The notes beneath the pieces were generated by a model, which did not search any database, had not been told where the DNA came from, and saw only the letters and a list, made by a program, of their open reading frames with translations. From contig CBCYMK010000019.1 in the NCBI GenBank assembly GCA_965183875.1, positions 6,597 through 70,596 of the forward strand: a stretch of 64,000 bases of DNA. Direction: 5' to 3'. The stretch is from UBA6772 sp965183875 (GTDB taxonomy: Bacteria; Bacteroidota; Bacteroidia; Flavobacteriales; UBA7430). The stretch's first letter is position 1. The number at the start of each line of letters is the position of its first letter. Positions 18,338 to 27,596 of the stretch are shown piece after piece. A program made the translations under genes and the position numbers.

Positions 18338-20407
18338 ATGCGCAATTTACTTCTTCTTATTTCATTTTGTTATTCCTCGTTTTTAATAGCTCAGGTACAT
18401 ATTCCTCGTTGCAATTTTGACTCTTTGTATTTAGAGGAATTAAAATCGCCTGATTTCAGAACTTTACAGAACTTGGAAGAAGAGCTTTTCCAAAAATACT
18501 TATTAGAGAAAACCAATAAATTAGAAATTCTATCTATTCCAGTAGTAGTACATATTGTGAAAAACAACACTGAAGTAGCAATGGATATCTCTGATGAGAT
18601 GATATTTAGGCAAATAGAAATTCTTAATGAAACCTATAACAACCAAAACACAGACCTTTTAAATACCCCAGCTTTTTTTGAAGAATCAATTGGTAATGTA
18701 GGTATAGAGTTTTGTTTAGCTACTGTTGATCCCAGAGGGATTGCTACAACAGGAATTACTAGAACCTCTACCGAAGTAACTGTTTTTTCTACCGTTCATA
18801 ACACAATAAAACATACTGATACTGGAGGGATTGATGCGTGGGATACTGATTATTATTTAAATATTTGGGTAGGTAAAATTTCCTCTAGTATACTCGGTTA
18901 TTCTCATTTACCTTCTGCTTCAAATATCGAAGCTTCAGAGCATGGCTTAGTGGTTAACTATCCTTATTTCGGTGAGTCTGATAACGCTGCTTATGGTATG
19001 GGGAAAACTGCTGTACACGAAATTGGACATTATTTGAATTTGAAGCACCCTTGGGGTACAGGGAATTGTGATTCGAATAACGACTGGCTAACCGATACTC
19101 CAATGTCAGAAGGACCCTATGCAGGAAATCCTATACATCCACAAACTTCTTGTGAATCGGTAGATATGTTCATGAATTATATGGATTATGTATACGATTC
19201 TAGTATGGTAATGTTTAGTCAAGGCCAGGCCGATAGAATGCGTTTTGCTTACCAATACCATAGGCCAGAGCTACAAGAGTCTAATGGTTGTGGTACCCCT
19301 TTATTACTATCTAATTCAGAAATAACCCATGCTACTTCAGAATCCACCTCCGACGGTAGTATAGATTTGAATATTATTTCTGGTATCCCTCCATATACTT
19401 ATTTGTGGGATTCGGGCGAAGAAGTTGACAGTTTGGCTGATCTAGCAATTGGGGATTATTCTGTACTTATAACAGATTCTATAGGGCAGGAACTGAACTT
19501 ACAGTTCACGGTTTCTCATTATGGCTTAATACAAGATTCAGATGATTTCGAGTCTTATTCTATAGATTCATTATTGACTTTTCAATCCAACGATTGGATG
19601 GCTAATTGTGCTGATAGTTTTATGGCTAATATTGCAGATTTTGCTGCTCCACAAGGAAGTCAGTATTTAGAGGTTAATGCACTAGATGGTCTAAATAGTT
19701 TTGTAAGAGAGTTTGGAGACTTAGATGAAAATTCTTACGATATTTCCTTTAAGATATATTTAGCTCCTGGTCGCTCTGCTGCTTATACCTTCTACCACGA
19801 TGACTCCTGTAATGATCCTATTACTGCCTTTCAAATTCAATTTGGTGCAGATGGACTAGGGACTATAAAGCAAGCTGGTCTGAGTACTACTTTTAATTTC
19901 CCTCAAGGACAATGGTCAACAGTAAAACAAAAGATTGATCTTGACAATGATCGTGTAGAATTTTATTTTAATGAAGACTCAATTCATAATTGGTCTTTTA
20001 GTGAAACTATAGAAGACACTTTTGGAACCAATACTTTACATAGTTTTGTTTTAAATGATTCCATAGATTCTATAAGTCAGGTTCATTTCTTTATCGACGA
20101 TTATAAAGTGATTTTGAGTGAAAACTCCACTCTAGGTCAAGAAGCTCCTATTAAGGATTTAGATATTTTAGTTTATCCGAACCCTGCAAAGTCTACTATA
20201 ACCTTGCAATCTCAGTCTACACTTGTGGATGAATGTTATGTGAGTCTACTTAATGTTATGGGCCAAGTAATAGAGAGTAAATATTGGAATACTAGAGGAT
20301 CTAATAATTTACAATTTAGTGTAGCTTCTTATCCACAAGGCGTTTATTTTATCCGTGTTCAAGAAGAGGACTCTAGCAAGGTCATAAAGTTTATCGTAAC
20401 TAAGTAG
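18338..20407 (+). CDS. Secreted M43-like metalloprotease with T9SS type A sorting domain
   Basis: About 689 residues. Signal peptide MRNLLLLISFCYSSFLIAQ, with the ATG at 18338 preferred over one 27 nt upstream. The catalytic domain carries the metzincin zinc motif HEIGHYLNLKH (about residues 227-237) and a later Met-turn candidate in FMNYMDYVYDSSMVMF, as in pappalysin-like M43 peptidases. An SprB-type repeat follows (SNSEITHATSESTSDGSIDL), then a carbohydrate-binding-like jelly roll. The end is a type A sorting domain (LVYPNPAKSTITL to KVIKFIVTK). It is predicted to be an extracellular protease. Confidence 0.88.
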   Translation: MRNLLLLISFCYSSFLIAQVHIPRCNFDSLYLEELKSPDFRTLQNLEEELFQKYLLEKTNKLEILSIPVVVHIVKNNTEVAMDISDEMIFRQIEILNETYNNQNTDLLNTPAFFEESIGNVGIEFCLATVDPRGIATTGITRTSTEVTVFSTVHNTIKHTDTGGIDAWDTDYYLNIWVGKISSSILGYSHLPSASNIEASEHGLVVNYPYFGESDNAAYGMGKTAVHEIGHYLNLKHPWGTGNCDSNNDWLTDTPMSEGPYAGNPIHPQTSCESVDMFMNYMDYVYDSSMVMFSQGQADRMRFAYQYHRPELQESNGCGTPLLLSNSEITHATSESTSDGSIDLNIISGIPPYTYLWDSGEEVDSLADLAIGDYSVLITDSIGQELNLQFTVSHYGLIQDSDDFESYSIDSLLTFQSNDWMANCADSFMANIADFAAPQGSQYLEVNALDGLNSFVREFGDLDENSYDISFKIYLAPGRSAAYTFYHDDSCNDPITAFQIQFGADGLGTIKQAGLSTTFNFPQGQWSTVKQKIDLDNDRVEFYFNEDSIHNWSFSETIEDTFGTNTLHSFVLNDSIDSISQVHFFIDDYKVILSENSTLGQEAPIKDLDILVYPNPAKSTITLQSQSTLVDECYVSLLNVMGQVIESKYWNTRGSNNLQFSVASYPQGVYFIRVQEEDSSKVIKFIVTK

Positions 20408-20437
20408 TACAGTTAACATCATACTCCTTATTTTAAA

Positions 20438-20445
20438 TATCTTTG
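20438..20445 (+). promoter_or_regulatory. -7 promoter element upstream of queE
   Basis: TATCTTTG fits TAnnTTTG. Four bases later comes ATG (20450), which opens the short frame MTSKHAISTQQKERVKKDYL that appears to be the frameshifted N-terminus of queE. Confidence 0.5.
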
Positions 20446-20449
20446 CCAA

Positions 20450-21099
20450 ATGACTTCAAAACACGCTATAAGTACCCAACAAAAAGAACGAGTTAAAAAG
20501 GACTATCTCTACCTATAATGGAGCATTTCTACACCATACAAGGGGAGGGAATGCACTCTGGAGTACCTTGTTATTTTGTTCGCTTGGCGGGTTGCGATGT
20601 TGGTTGTCCTTGGTGTGATGTAAAGGAAAGTTGGGAACAAGATAGCCACCCAATTTTTAAAACTGAAGAAATTGTTCAATGGGTAGCAACTAGTAAGGCT
20701 ACTAAGGTAGTTGTTACTGGAGGAGAACCTCTAATGCATCAACTCGATTTGCTTTGTGAGTTGTTTCATCAAGCAGGAATAGACTGTCATATAGAAACTT
20801 CTGGAGCCCATCCTTATAGTGGAAATTGGGATTGGTTTACCTTATCTCCTAAAAAGAGAAAGTTGCCTCTAGATGAAAATTATTCAAAAGCTAATGAGCT
20901 TAAAGTCGTTATCGCAAGACCTAATGATTTTCGTTTTGCCGAAGAACAAGCTGCAAAAGTTAACAGCGAATGTAAATTGTATATGCAGCCAGAATGGTCT
21001 AAAGAGTCAGAGATCTTAAAAGAAATTATTGAGTATGTTAAAGGAAATCCACAGTGGAATATCTCCTTACAGACTCATAAATATATGGATATCCCATAG
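20450..21099 (+). CDS. queE: 7-carboxy-7-deazaguanine synthase QueE, apparent frameshift near the N-terminus
   Basis: Radical SAM enzyme of the queuosine/7-deazaguanine pathway. It makes CDG from 6-carboxytetrahydropterin. The intact frame starts at 20518 with MEHFYTIQGEGMHSG; the cluster Cys residues follow as CDVGCPWC (CX3CX2C). The codons just before that ATG, in frame, read KGLSLPI, which matches the usual QueE lead-in LPxMEHF, but a stop at 20494 cuts them off. Frame +1 upstream supplies ATG at 20450 and 17 codons ending RVKK. One extra A in the AAAAA run at 20495-20499 would join the two. So the gene is either shifted by one base or truly starts at 20518. A PorE-like gene follows after 1 nt. 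Confidence 0.88.
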
Positions 21100-21100
21100 T

Positions 21101-22999
21101 ATGCGGTTTAGCTTATTACTTTTAGTATTTATACTTAGTTTCCAGTTAAAAGCTCAAGAAACGACTAATTCTAGAAAAGCTGCAAAATCTTATAGAGCTG
21201 CAAAATCTGCTGTGGCTATACAGGATTTTAAATCTGCTAAATCACTCTTAGAAGAATCTTTACTAACGGATTCTCGTTTTGTGGAAGCTTGGATTTTACT
21301 GGGAGATGTGAGCATGGGTCTAGGTGATAAAAGTTATGCCATTGATGCCTATAGAAAGTCAATTCCTCTGTCACCACGATTTTCTTATCCTATGTACTAT
21401 AGACTTGCTATAGCAGAACATTCATTAGGTTACTATTCTGAGGCACTGCAACATATTAGAAAATACTTGACTTCTAAAAATATCTCTCAGAAATACCGAA
21501 AAAAAGCGAACGCTCTAAAAAAATCTTGTGAGTTTTCTATAAGTGCCAAACGCAAACCTGTAAGTTTCGATCCCGAAAATTTAGGAGCTTCCATAAATAC
21601 CAATGCTGATGAATATCTACCCGCTCTTTCTGCAGATGGTAGCACATTAATTTTTACTCGTAGTAAAAAGGTGGATGGTTTTAGAAACGAAGATTTTTAT
21701 TTATCCTATAACAATACCGACAATTGGATAGCTGCAAAGAATCTTGGTAAGCCTATAAATACAGATCAAAATGAAGGCGCTCAATGTATTACCGCTGACG
21801 GTTTGACCATTTATTTTACTGCCTGTTCGAGAAACGACTCCTATGGTAGGTGTGATATCTATGAATCTAATTTTGAAAATGGTAATTGGACTGAACCTAA
21901 AAATTTAGGAGCTAATATTAATACTGAAAACTGGGAATCACAGCCTGCAATTTCAGCTGATGGTAGACAGCTATTTTTTGTTTCTAATAGGTCTGGCGGA
22001 ATAGGAGGGAAAGATATCTGGGTTTCGTATAAAAATAACAATGGTTCATGGACAAAAGCCAAGAACCTTGGAAAGGATATAAATAGCTCAAAAGACGATA
22101 TCTCTCCCTTTTTACACTGGGATAACCAAACACTCTATTTTTCATCAAAGGGATTTGTAGGGATGGGAGGATTTGATATTTTCCTTTCCCGACTAGATGA
22201 GTTAGGTGACTGGGGGGAAGTGAAAAATATAGGATATCCTATTAACTCTCCATCCGATGAAAATTCACTTATTGTTGCGAAGGATGGCCGTACAGCTTAT
22301 TTCGCATCCGCTTACTTTAATGAGGGAAGAACAGATTTAGATCTATACACTTTCGATTTGCCACAAGAGAGTAGAGCTAGAGAAGTCGCTTATGTGCAAG
22401 GTGTAATTTCAGATGCCAAAACCCATAAACCTATAAAGGCTATAATTGAGTTAGTAGATTTACAAACGGGTAGGTCTTATAAAAGTTCTCGTTCTGATAT
22501 TGATGGTAATTATATGCTCTGTTTACCTTCTAAAGCAGATTATGCTTTAACACTTACTAAGAAAAACTATCTTTTTTATTCAGAGAATATTCAGCTCCAA
22601 AAGGAGGGAAGTATACTTGTGAAAAACTTTAAACTTCAGCTCTTAGAAGTCGGAGAACAAGTAAGGTTAGACAATATATTTTTTGAGCTCGATGCCTTTA
22701 AGCTAAAAGATGAATCTACTGCTGAGTTGAATAAAATTATTCAGTTTATGGAATCCAATCCATTTTTAGTTGTGGAAATTAGTGGTCATACAGATAATAG
22801 TGGGGCTAAGAAATATAATTTAGATTTGTCGGAACAAAGAGCTGCTTCAGTAAAACGTGCTCTGGTACAAAGAGGGTTGAATGGAGAACGTATTCAAATA
22901 AAAGGATACGGAATGAGTAGACCATTAAATAACAATAGCACAGAGGTAGATAGAGCTATTAATAGAAGAACAGAATTAAAAATTATTTCAGTAGAATGA
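21101..22999 (+). CDS. PorE-like OmpA family protein (TPR, PD40, CRD, OmpA)
   Basis: 632 residues from the ATG at 21101. Signal peptide MRFSLLLLVFILSFQLKAQ without a lipobox Cys. Then TPR-like helices (about 25-145), WD40-like PD40 beta-propeller repeats (SADGSTLIFTRS, TADGLTIYFTAC, SADGRQLFFVSN; about 160-420), a carboxypeptidase-like domain (about 430-510) and a C-terminal OmpA domain that grips peptidoglycan (EISGHTDNSGAKKYNLDLSE). This order matches PorE of the type IX secretion machinery, though several paralogous outer-membrane proteins share it. It starts 1 nt after queE and overlaps the next gene by 4 nt. Confidence 0.85.
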   Translation: MRFSLLLLVFILSFQLKAQETTNSRKAAKSYRAAKSAVAIQDFKSAKSLLEESLLTDSRFVEAWILLGDVSMGLGDKSYAIDAYRKSIPLSPRFSYPMYYRLAIAEHSLGYYSEALQHIRKYLTSKNISQKYRKKANALKKSCEFSISAKRKPVSFDPENLGASINTNADEYLPALSADGSTLIFTRSKKVDGFRNEDFYLSYNNTDNWIAAKNLGKPINTDQNEGAQCITADGLTIYFTACSRNDSYGRCDIYESNFENGNWTEPKNLGANINTENWESQPAISADGRQLFFVSNRSGGIGGKDIWVSYKNNNGSWTKAKNLGKDINSSKDDISPFLHWDNQTLYFSSKGFVGMGGFDIFLSRLDELGDWGEVKNIGYPINSPSDENSLIVAKDGRTAYFASAYFNEGRTDLDLYTFDLPQESRAREVAYVQGVISDAKTHKPIKAIIELVDLQTGRSYKSSRSDIDGNYMLCLPSKADYALTLTKKNYLFYSENIQLQKEGSILVKNFKLQLLEVGEQVRLDNIFFELDAFKLKDESTAELNKIIQFMESNPFLVVEISGHTDNSGAKKYNLDLSEQRAASVKRALVQRGLNGERIQIKGYGMSRPLNNNSTEVDRAINRRTELKIISVE

Positions 23000-23844
23000 T
23001 ACAAGTTGTAGAATGCCCAAGAGATGCCATGCAAGGGATTGCAGAGTTTATACCTTCAGAATTGAAGGCAGAATATATAAACATGCTTTTAAAAGTTGGT
23101 TTCCATACCATTGATTTTGGCTCTTTTGTGTCTCCTAAAGCTATTCCTCAGATGCGTGATACTGCAGAGGTACTCTCAAAGTTACACTTAGACGATACAG
23201 ATTCTAAGCTCTTAGCAATTGTAGCTAACAGCAGAGGAGCAGAGCAGGCCGCTTCATTCGATGAAATTCAATATTTAGGGTATCCCTTCTCTGTTTCTGA
23301 AACTTTTCAACAACGAAATACCAAACGTTCTATAGATGATTCTCTTGTCTTAGTTGAGCAAATGCAAAATCTTTGCGTTTCGAAAAATAAAGATTTAGTG
23401 GTTTATCTTTCTATGGCTTTTGGTAATCCATATAATGAAGCTTGGGATGTAGATATAGTTGCTAAGTGGACTGAGGTACTCGCGAATATGGGAGTGAAAA
23501 CTATGGCCTTATCTGATACGATAGGTGTTTCTACAAAAGAAACTATTTCTCCTTTGTTTTCTCAACTAATACCAGCGTTTAAGGATGTTACTTTTGGTGC
23601 TCACCTTCATACTACTGTAGATACCTGGCACGAAAAAGTATTGTCAGCTTACCAGTCTGGTTGTACGCGTTTTGATACCGCCATACAAGGGTTTGGAGGT
23701 TGTCCGATGGCTAAAGATGATTTAACCGGTAATATGCCTACAGAAAAAATGTTATCCTTCTTAAACGAACAAAAAGAAGTCTCTGGTTTAAATGCACTCG
23801 CCTTCGAATCGGCTTATAATAAAGCTAGAGAGGTTTTTCTTTAG
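22996..23844 (+). CDS. Hydroxymethylglutaryl-CoA lyase
   Basis: 282 residues, TIM-barrel enzyme that cleaves HMG-CoA to acetyl-CoA and acetoacetate, in leucine breakdown. Seen: N-terminal VVECPRDAMQG, equivalent to the usual ExxPRDGxQ with the catalytic Arg-Asp pair; HTIDFGSFVSPKAIPQMRD, which supplies part of the CoA/substrate site; metal-binding HLH in FGAHLHTT; and the flexible loop FGGCPMAKDDLTGNM with the essential Cys. The ATGA overlap with the PorE-like gene indicates translational coupling, although the functions seem unrelated. The symbol is left open because mvaB and hmgL naming varies. Confidence 0.9.
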   Translation: MIQVVECPRDAMQGIAEFIPSELKAEYINMLLKVGFHTIDFGSFVSPKAIPQMRDTAEVLSKLHLDDTDSKLLAIVANSRGAEQAASFDEIQYLGYPFSVSETFQQRNTKRSIDDSLVLVEQMQNLCVSKNKDLVVYLSMAFGNPYNEAWDVDIVAKWTEVLANMGVKTMALSDTIGVSTKETISPLFSQLIPAFKDVTFGAHLHTTVDTWHEKVLSAYQSGCTRFDTAIQGFGGCPMAKDDLTGNMPTEKMLSFLNEQKEVSGLNALAFESAYNKAREVFL

Positions 23845-24350
23845 GGGAAGTGGTGAATGGTAAGACGTTAATCATGAATGGTGAATGGTAAAACGTGTCC
23901 TTCGATAAAACAGGATGGCAATAAAACGGGAAACGTTAATCGTAAGACGTGAATGGTAAATGGTAAAACGGAAATCGTATTTATTTCTCCCACTCCAACA
24001 ATTCTTAATCAATCATTGTTCACTACTAATTACCTCGTCTTTAAACGACCTTTTGACAGCAAGACTTTTTCGAAAGACGTGAAACGTGAATGGTAAATGG
24101 TAAAACGGAAAATGTGTCCTTCGTTAATTCCGATAGCTATCGGGACAGGATGACAATTGTGTTCATTTATTTGTTTGTTTGTTTGTTTGTTTGTTTGTTT
24201 GTTTGTCAGTCTGAGCCTGTCGAAGACCCAGTTTCCAATTTAAAACTCATCACTCAAAACTTTTTTGTCATCCTAGTCCTTAAACGACCTTATAACCGCA
24301 GGACTATTTTGACCTGTTTCGGATTAGTAAAACTACCTTGTACCATTTCT
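23845..24350. repeat. Repeat-rich intergenic region with a (TTTG)9 microsatellite
   Basis: About 500 nt with no credible gene. It holds several degenerate copies of GTGAATGGTAAAACG, a perfect palindrome CCGATAGCTATCGG (24130-24143), nine TTTG repeats (24170-24205) and one copy of the dispersed motif CTGAGCCTGTCGAAG (24211-24225). A small frame across the microsatellite is not considered real. Confidence 0.6.
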
Positions 24351-25007
24351 TTATTTCCTAAGATCTTCCATATCTAATAATAGTACCTCCAATTTCTTGA
24401 GTATTCTACCGTACACTATATTGAGATCAAATTTACCAATTGCTCCACCAAAATAAGAGATTATCGAAAGGAGTATAAAGAGTCCAATTACCCAATAAGT
24501 AGGGAATCCTAATATTGTTAGTGTGTCTGGATGGTTTAATAAGTATTCATTTAATATAGTATTTCCTGGAATGTCCCCACCAAACCCGCCAAACCAAAAG
24601 CCTGTAATAATCGCTAAACAGAAATAAGGATAAAGAAAGTGCGAAAGCCTAGTATTGGTATGTATCATCTCTTTAGTCCAATTGTCAAATGATTTTAAGT
24701 ACTCATAGCTATTCTGACTTTTGTCTAAATTTTCTAGTTTCATTTTAAATTTTAAGGAAATAGTAATTAGCCCACAGAAAAGTATAAACATAGGAATTGC
24801 CATATAGGGCATTTCTGATGGTATTGCTATTAGTACCATCAGAATAGCAAATACCAATATTGCTGCTATGTTAATAGTATACATTCGTTTGAATTTTTCT
24901 ACAATATCAATTGATTTTTTTTTGTAGAGTTCATTTATTTTAGGTGCAATTAATGCATCAGCTTTTAAAAAACCTTCGTCCCAAATTGATTCAATTGATT
25001 TTTCCAT
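24351..25007 (-). CDS. Membrane protein paired with an ECF sigma factor
   Basis: 218 residues. A cytoplasmic N-terminus of about 45 residues (MEKSIESIWDEGFLKADALI) is followed by two closely spaced helices (about 46-88), a soluble loop, two further helices (about 122-140 and 170-190) and a short coiled C-terminus. It overlaps the sigma gene by 17 nt and is therefore co-translated with it. By position it is a candidate anti-sigma factor or sensor, but it shows no ZAS or FecR signature. I do not recognise the family. Confidence 0.65.
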   Translation of the reverse strand: MEKSIESIWDEGFLKADALIAPKINELYKKKSIDIVEKFKRMYTINIAAILVFAILMVLIAIPSEMPYMAIPMFILFCGLITISLKFKMKLENLDKSQNSYEYLKSFDNWTKEMIHTNTRLSHFLYPYFCLAIITGFWFGGFGGDIPGNTILNEYLLNHPDTLTILGFPTYWVIGLFILLSIISYFGGAIGKFDLNIVYGRILKKLEVLLLDMEDLRK

Positions 25008-25482
25008 GGAGTATTTTTTTTAGTCTGTTTTTAATTCTTTTTATACGTACACCTATATTGTTAGAGTTGGTTCCGATAATTTCAGCCATTTCTAGATAAG
25101 TCTTCTGTTCTAAGTACAGGAGTATTAGTGCTCTGTCGATTTCAGACAATTGCTTAATGGCTTTGTAGAGTTTATCTAAATCTTCATCTGTAAAAACACT
25201 ACTGTCTTCAATTGCTTGTTCGGGTAGTTTTTCTGTGCTAAAAAAATGCTGCTTTGTTTTTTTAGTCTTTACTAAGGTTAGGCATACATTTAAGGTTAAT
25301 CTATAGATCCAGGTAGACCACTCCGATTGTTCTTTGAATTTATCCTTACTTCTCCAAATTTGTAGACATACCTCTTGGTAGTAGTCTTCAAAATCTTCTT
25401 GAGAGTTTGTGTATGCACGGCAAATCTTTATGATTATACCTGCATATGGGCTAATGAATGTTGTGTAAAAGTCGCTACTCAA
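24991..25482 (-). CDS. ECF-type RNA polymerase sigma factor
   Basis: 163 residues with sigma region 2 (DFEDYYQEVCLQIWRSKDKF then WSTWIYRLTLNVCL, about 27-77) and region 4 (LSEIDRALILLYLEQKTYLE then IGTNSNNIGVRIKRIKNRL, about 112-158). Regions 1 and 3 are missing, as in extracytoplasmic-function sigma factors. It directs RNA polymerase to a small regulon, controlled by an unknown signal. The downstream membrane protein overlaps it and may hold it inactive at the membrane. Confidence 0.9.
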   Translation of the reverse strand: MSSDFYTTFISPYAGIIIKICRAYTNSQEDFEDYYQEVCLQIWRSKDKFKEQSEWSTWIYRLTLNVCLTLVKTKKTKQHFFSTEKLPEQAIEDSSVFTDEDLDKLYKAIKQLSEIDRALILLYLEQKTYLEMAEIIGTNSNNIGVRIKRIKNRLKKILHGKIN

Positions 25483-25614
25483 ATTTATTGTTTATTAGTT
25501 AGTGGCGAGTTGTGGGATTTATTACACCTAATTGGTGAATTAATTTTGAATTATTTATTTCACCTACTATCTCAGTGGTACTGAGTTGGGCTCGATGTAG
25601 TATTTATATCAGTT

Positions 25615-27492
25615 TTAATTTCTTAAATTAACCTGCCCTCGTATTGTAATTTGTTTCTCTTGTAGGTCGGTATAATGGACCAGGTAATAGTAGGTGCCTT
25701 CCGAACATATTTTGCCTTTGTGATATCCATTCCAAAACAACTCACCATCTGTTTGTCTATATAACAATGCTCCCCAACGGTTATAAATAGTGAACTCAAG
25801 TACGTTTATGTCTTGTAAGTTTATAGCTTGGAAGCTGTCGTTTGTCCCATCGTTATTTGGAGTAAATACATTTGGCATCTCAATAATTGATGATGGAATA
25901 CAGTAATTATCTATGCTAAATTCATCAGTAAAAACACAGTTGTTGTTTGTGATCTCTAGTCCATAATTTCCTGCAATAGTTGTAGAGAATTGATTTCCAG
26001 TAAGTCCATTACTCCAGTGGAAAGTAAAATTGGTATCTAATGGAAGTGTAGCGAAATATATTTCCTCATTTAAGCATAGTATAGTATCTGCAATTGTATC
26101 AATGGTATTTAGTATGTAACTTACATTTATAGTATCAATTTCGGTAGGACAATTGTTAAAGTTGTAATTCGCTATATAGGTTCCATTAGAAGATATTTCA
26201 TAATCAAATTCGGTGCTACCATTGTTCCAATCAATTGTGCCTTCGGGTAAGTTTATATTTAATTGTAGGCTGTCTCCTTCACAAACTGTTTGGTCTGGCC
26301 CTAGATTTAAAGGGGGACAATAATAACTACACGATTCATTTGGAGAATCTCCTGGTCTAAGGTAATTGGATATATAGTTTGGAAGTCCAATATAGCATTG
26401 TCCAACAGGGAATTCAAGCGCATTATTAGTATAGCCACAGGAGTTGCCTACAAAATTAGGATACTTTATACTACTCACATAATTAGTGTCGTAACGAGCG
26501 ATATACAATTTAGATTCGGGTGTGATTTGTATGTCGTGGAATCGATTTGATGATGTAGTTGCAATAGTATGTCTAGAGAGCTCAATAATTGCGGGATCTA
26601 ACAAACTAAGGTCGAACTGTATTATAGACTCTCTTGCTGTAACATATAGAAGTTCATTATTTGGAGAAAAGCATAATGCATAGGCATTATTGGAGTTGGT
26701 TTTTGTTCTTAAGGTTATCGGATTAAAAACATATCCACTTTGTTTATCGAAGTCAAATACTTGGACTGTGTCTTTTTGAGAAGTAACTACTAGTGCCAGT
26801 TTACATCCAGAGGGAGAAAATCGCATACTTCCTGCGGTATTGGCACCCCAATCTCCAACATCCCATTCTTGATGTACAGAGCCTATATTAGAGAGTATTG
26901 GTTCATCAGCTATTCCTTCTGGGCCAAGAAGAAACGCTCTAAATTGATCCGTCCCATAATCGTGTGTCATGATCCAGTAATCGATATTGTTTTCGTGCTG
27001 TGTACCACATAGCTTTTCTGTAGTCTTAGTTTGTAGTATCGTATTTTTTTCTATTATCTCACCTAAACCATCGTTTAGACTCATATCTACTATAGAGTAA
27101 GCTGCCCCCCCAAAGCTACCCCCATATCCTGCTTGACCAGCTACGGTGAAAATATAGTATATGTCTTTGTTTAAGGGGAGTGGTACTATAAGTGCAGCAT
27201 TGGTTGCTGTATAGCTAGAGAGAAGTCCAGTACCATTAGACATTATAAGATGATTTGCATTCCATACCGTTATGCCATCTGTGTAAAATTGTAAATTTCC
27301 TTCGGTGTCAGAAATTACCGAAAGCCCTTCGAAGGAATCTATAGCAGACTCACCTGTAATAGGTATACCAGAACTAAAATCGATTAATACACTCTCTCCG
27401 AGTACCCAATTTAATGTTCTTCCTTGTTGTGCCCAACTAGTGGAAATAGTGGAAAAAAGTAAGATTAATAGGCTTATACTTCTTATTATCAT
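25615..27492 (-). CDS. Secreted PD40-repeat protein with T9SS type B sorting domain
   Basis: 625 residues. Signal peptide ending TISTSWAQ; an N-terminal beta-propeller-like region with phrases such as SDTEGNLQFYTDG and FSPNNELLYVTA (about 30-370); then Ig-like segments (LNLGPDQTVCEGDSLQLNI); and a C-terminal type B sorting domain starting MPNVFTPNNDGTNDSF and ending GQVNLRN. It is predicted to be displayed on or released from the surface by the type IX system. A perfect 22-bp hairpin lies 2 nt upstream of its ATG. The role of the propeller is unknown. Confidence 0.87.
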   Translation of the reverse strand: MIIRSISLLILLFSTISTSWAQQGRTLNWVLGESVLIDFSSGIPITGESAIDSFEGLSVISDTEGNLQFYTDGITVWNANHLIMSNGTGLLSSYTATNAALIVPLPLNKDIYYIFTVAGQAGYGGSFGGAAYSIVDMSLNDGLGEIIEKNTILQTKTTEKLCGTQHENNIDYWIMTHDYGTDQFRAFLLGPEGIADEPILSNIGSVHQEWDVGDWGANTAGSMRFSPSGCKLALVVTSQKDTVQVFDFDKQSGYVFNPITLRTKTNSNNAYALCFSPNNELLYVTARESIIQFDLSLLDPAIIELSRHTIATTSSNRFHDIQITPESKLYIARYDTNYVSSIKYPNFVGNSCGYTNNALEFPVGQCYIGLPNYISNYLRPGDSPNESCSYYCPPLNLGPDQTVCEGDSLQLNINLPEGTIDWNNGSTEFDYEISSNGTYIANYNFNNCPTEIDTINVSYILNTIDTIADTILCLNEEIYFATLPLDTNFTFHWSNGLTGNQFSTTIAGNYGLEITNNNCVFTDEFSIDNYCIPSSIIEMPNVFTPNNDGTNDSFQAINLQDINVLEFTIYNRWGALLYRQTDGELFWNGYHKGKICSEGTYYYLVHYTDLQEKQITIRGQVNLRN

Positions 27493-27494
27493 CT

Positions 27495-27544
27495 GATTAA
27501 ATCTAATTGATTCTAAATATACTTAGAATCAATTAGATTTAATC
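27495..27544. repeat. Perfect 22-bp inverted repeat directly before a start codon
   Basis: Left arm 27495-27516 and right arm 27523-27544 are perfect reverse complements (GATTAAATCTAATTGATTCT... on the left) around a 6-nt loop. On the minus strand the hairpin ends 2 nt before the ATG of the T9SS type B gene at 27492. There is no T-tract, so it does not look like an intrinsic terminator. Confidence 0.85.
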
Positions 27545-27596
27545 TGTAGAGACAATGTTTTTTAGATAAACCCTACAGTTTGTTGGGTAAAAAGTT

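Noticed and set aside
20492..20500. Programmed -1 frameshift in queE like that of dnaX
   Set aside because: The slippery sequence is T AAA AAG rather than A AAA AAG, and no strong downstream stem was seen; a one-base indel is simpler.
24090..24377. 95-aa plus frame containing a Phe/Val/Cys/Leu repeat
   Set aside because: It is a translation of the TTTG microsatellite and dispersed repeats.
27495..27544. Hairpin as terminator of the S8 protease gene
   Set aside because: No T-run on either side, and it is 50 nt after the stop but 2 nt from the next start codon.
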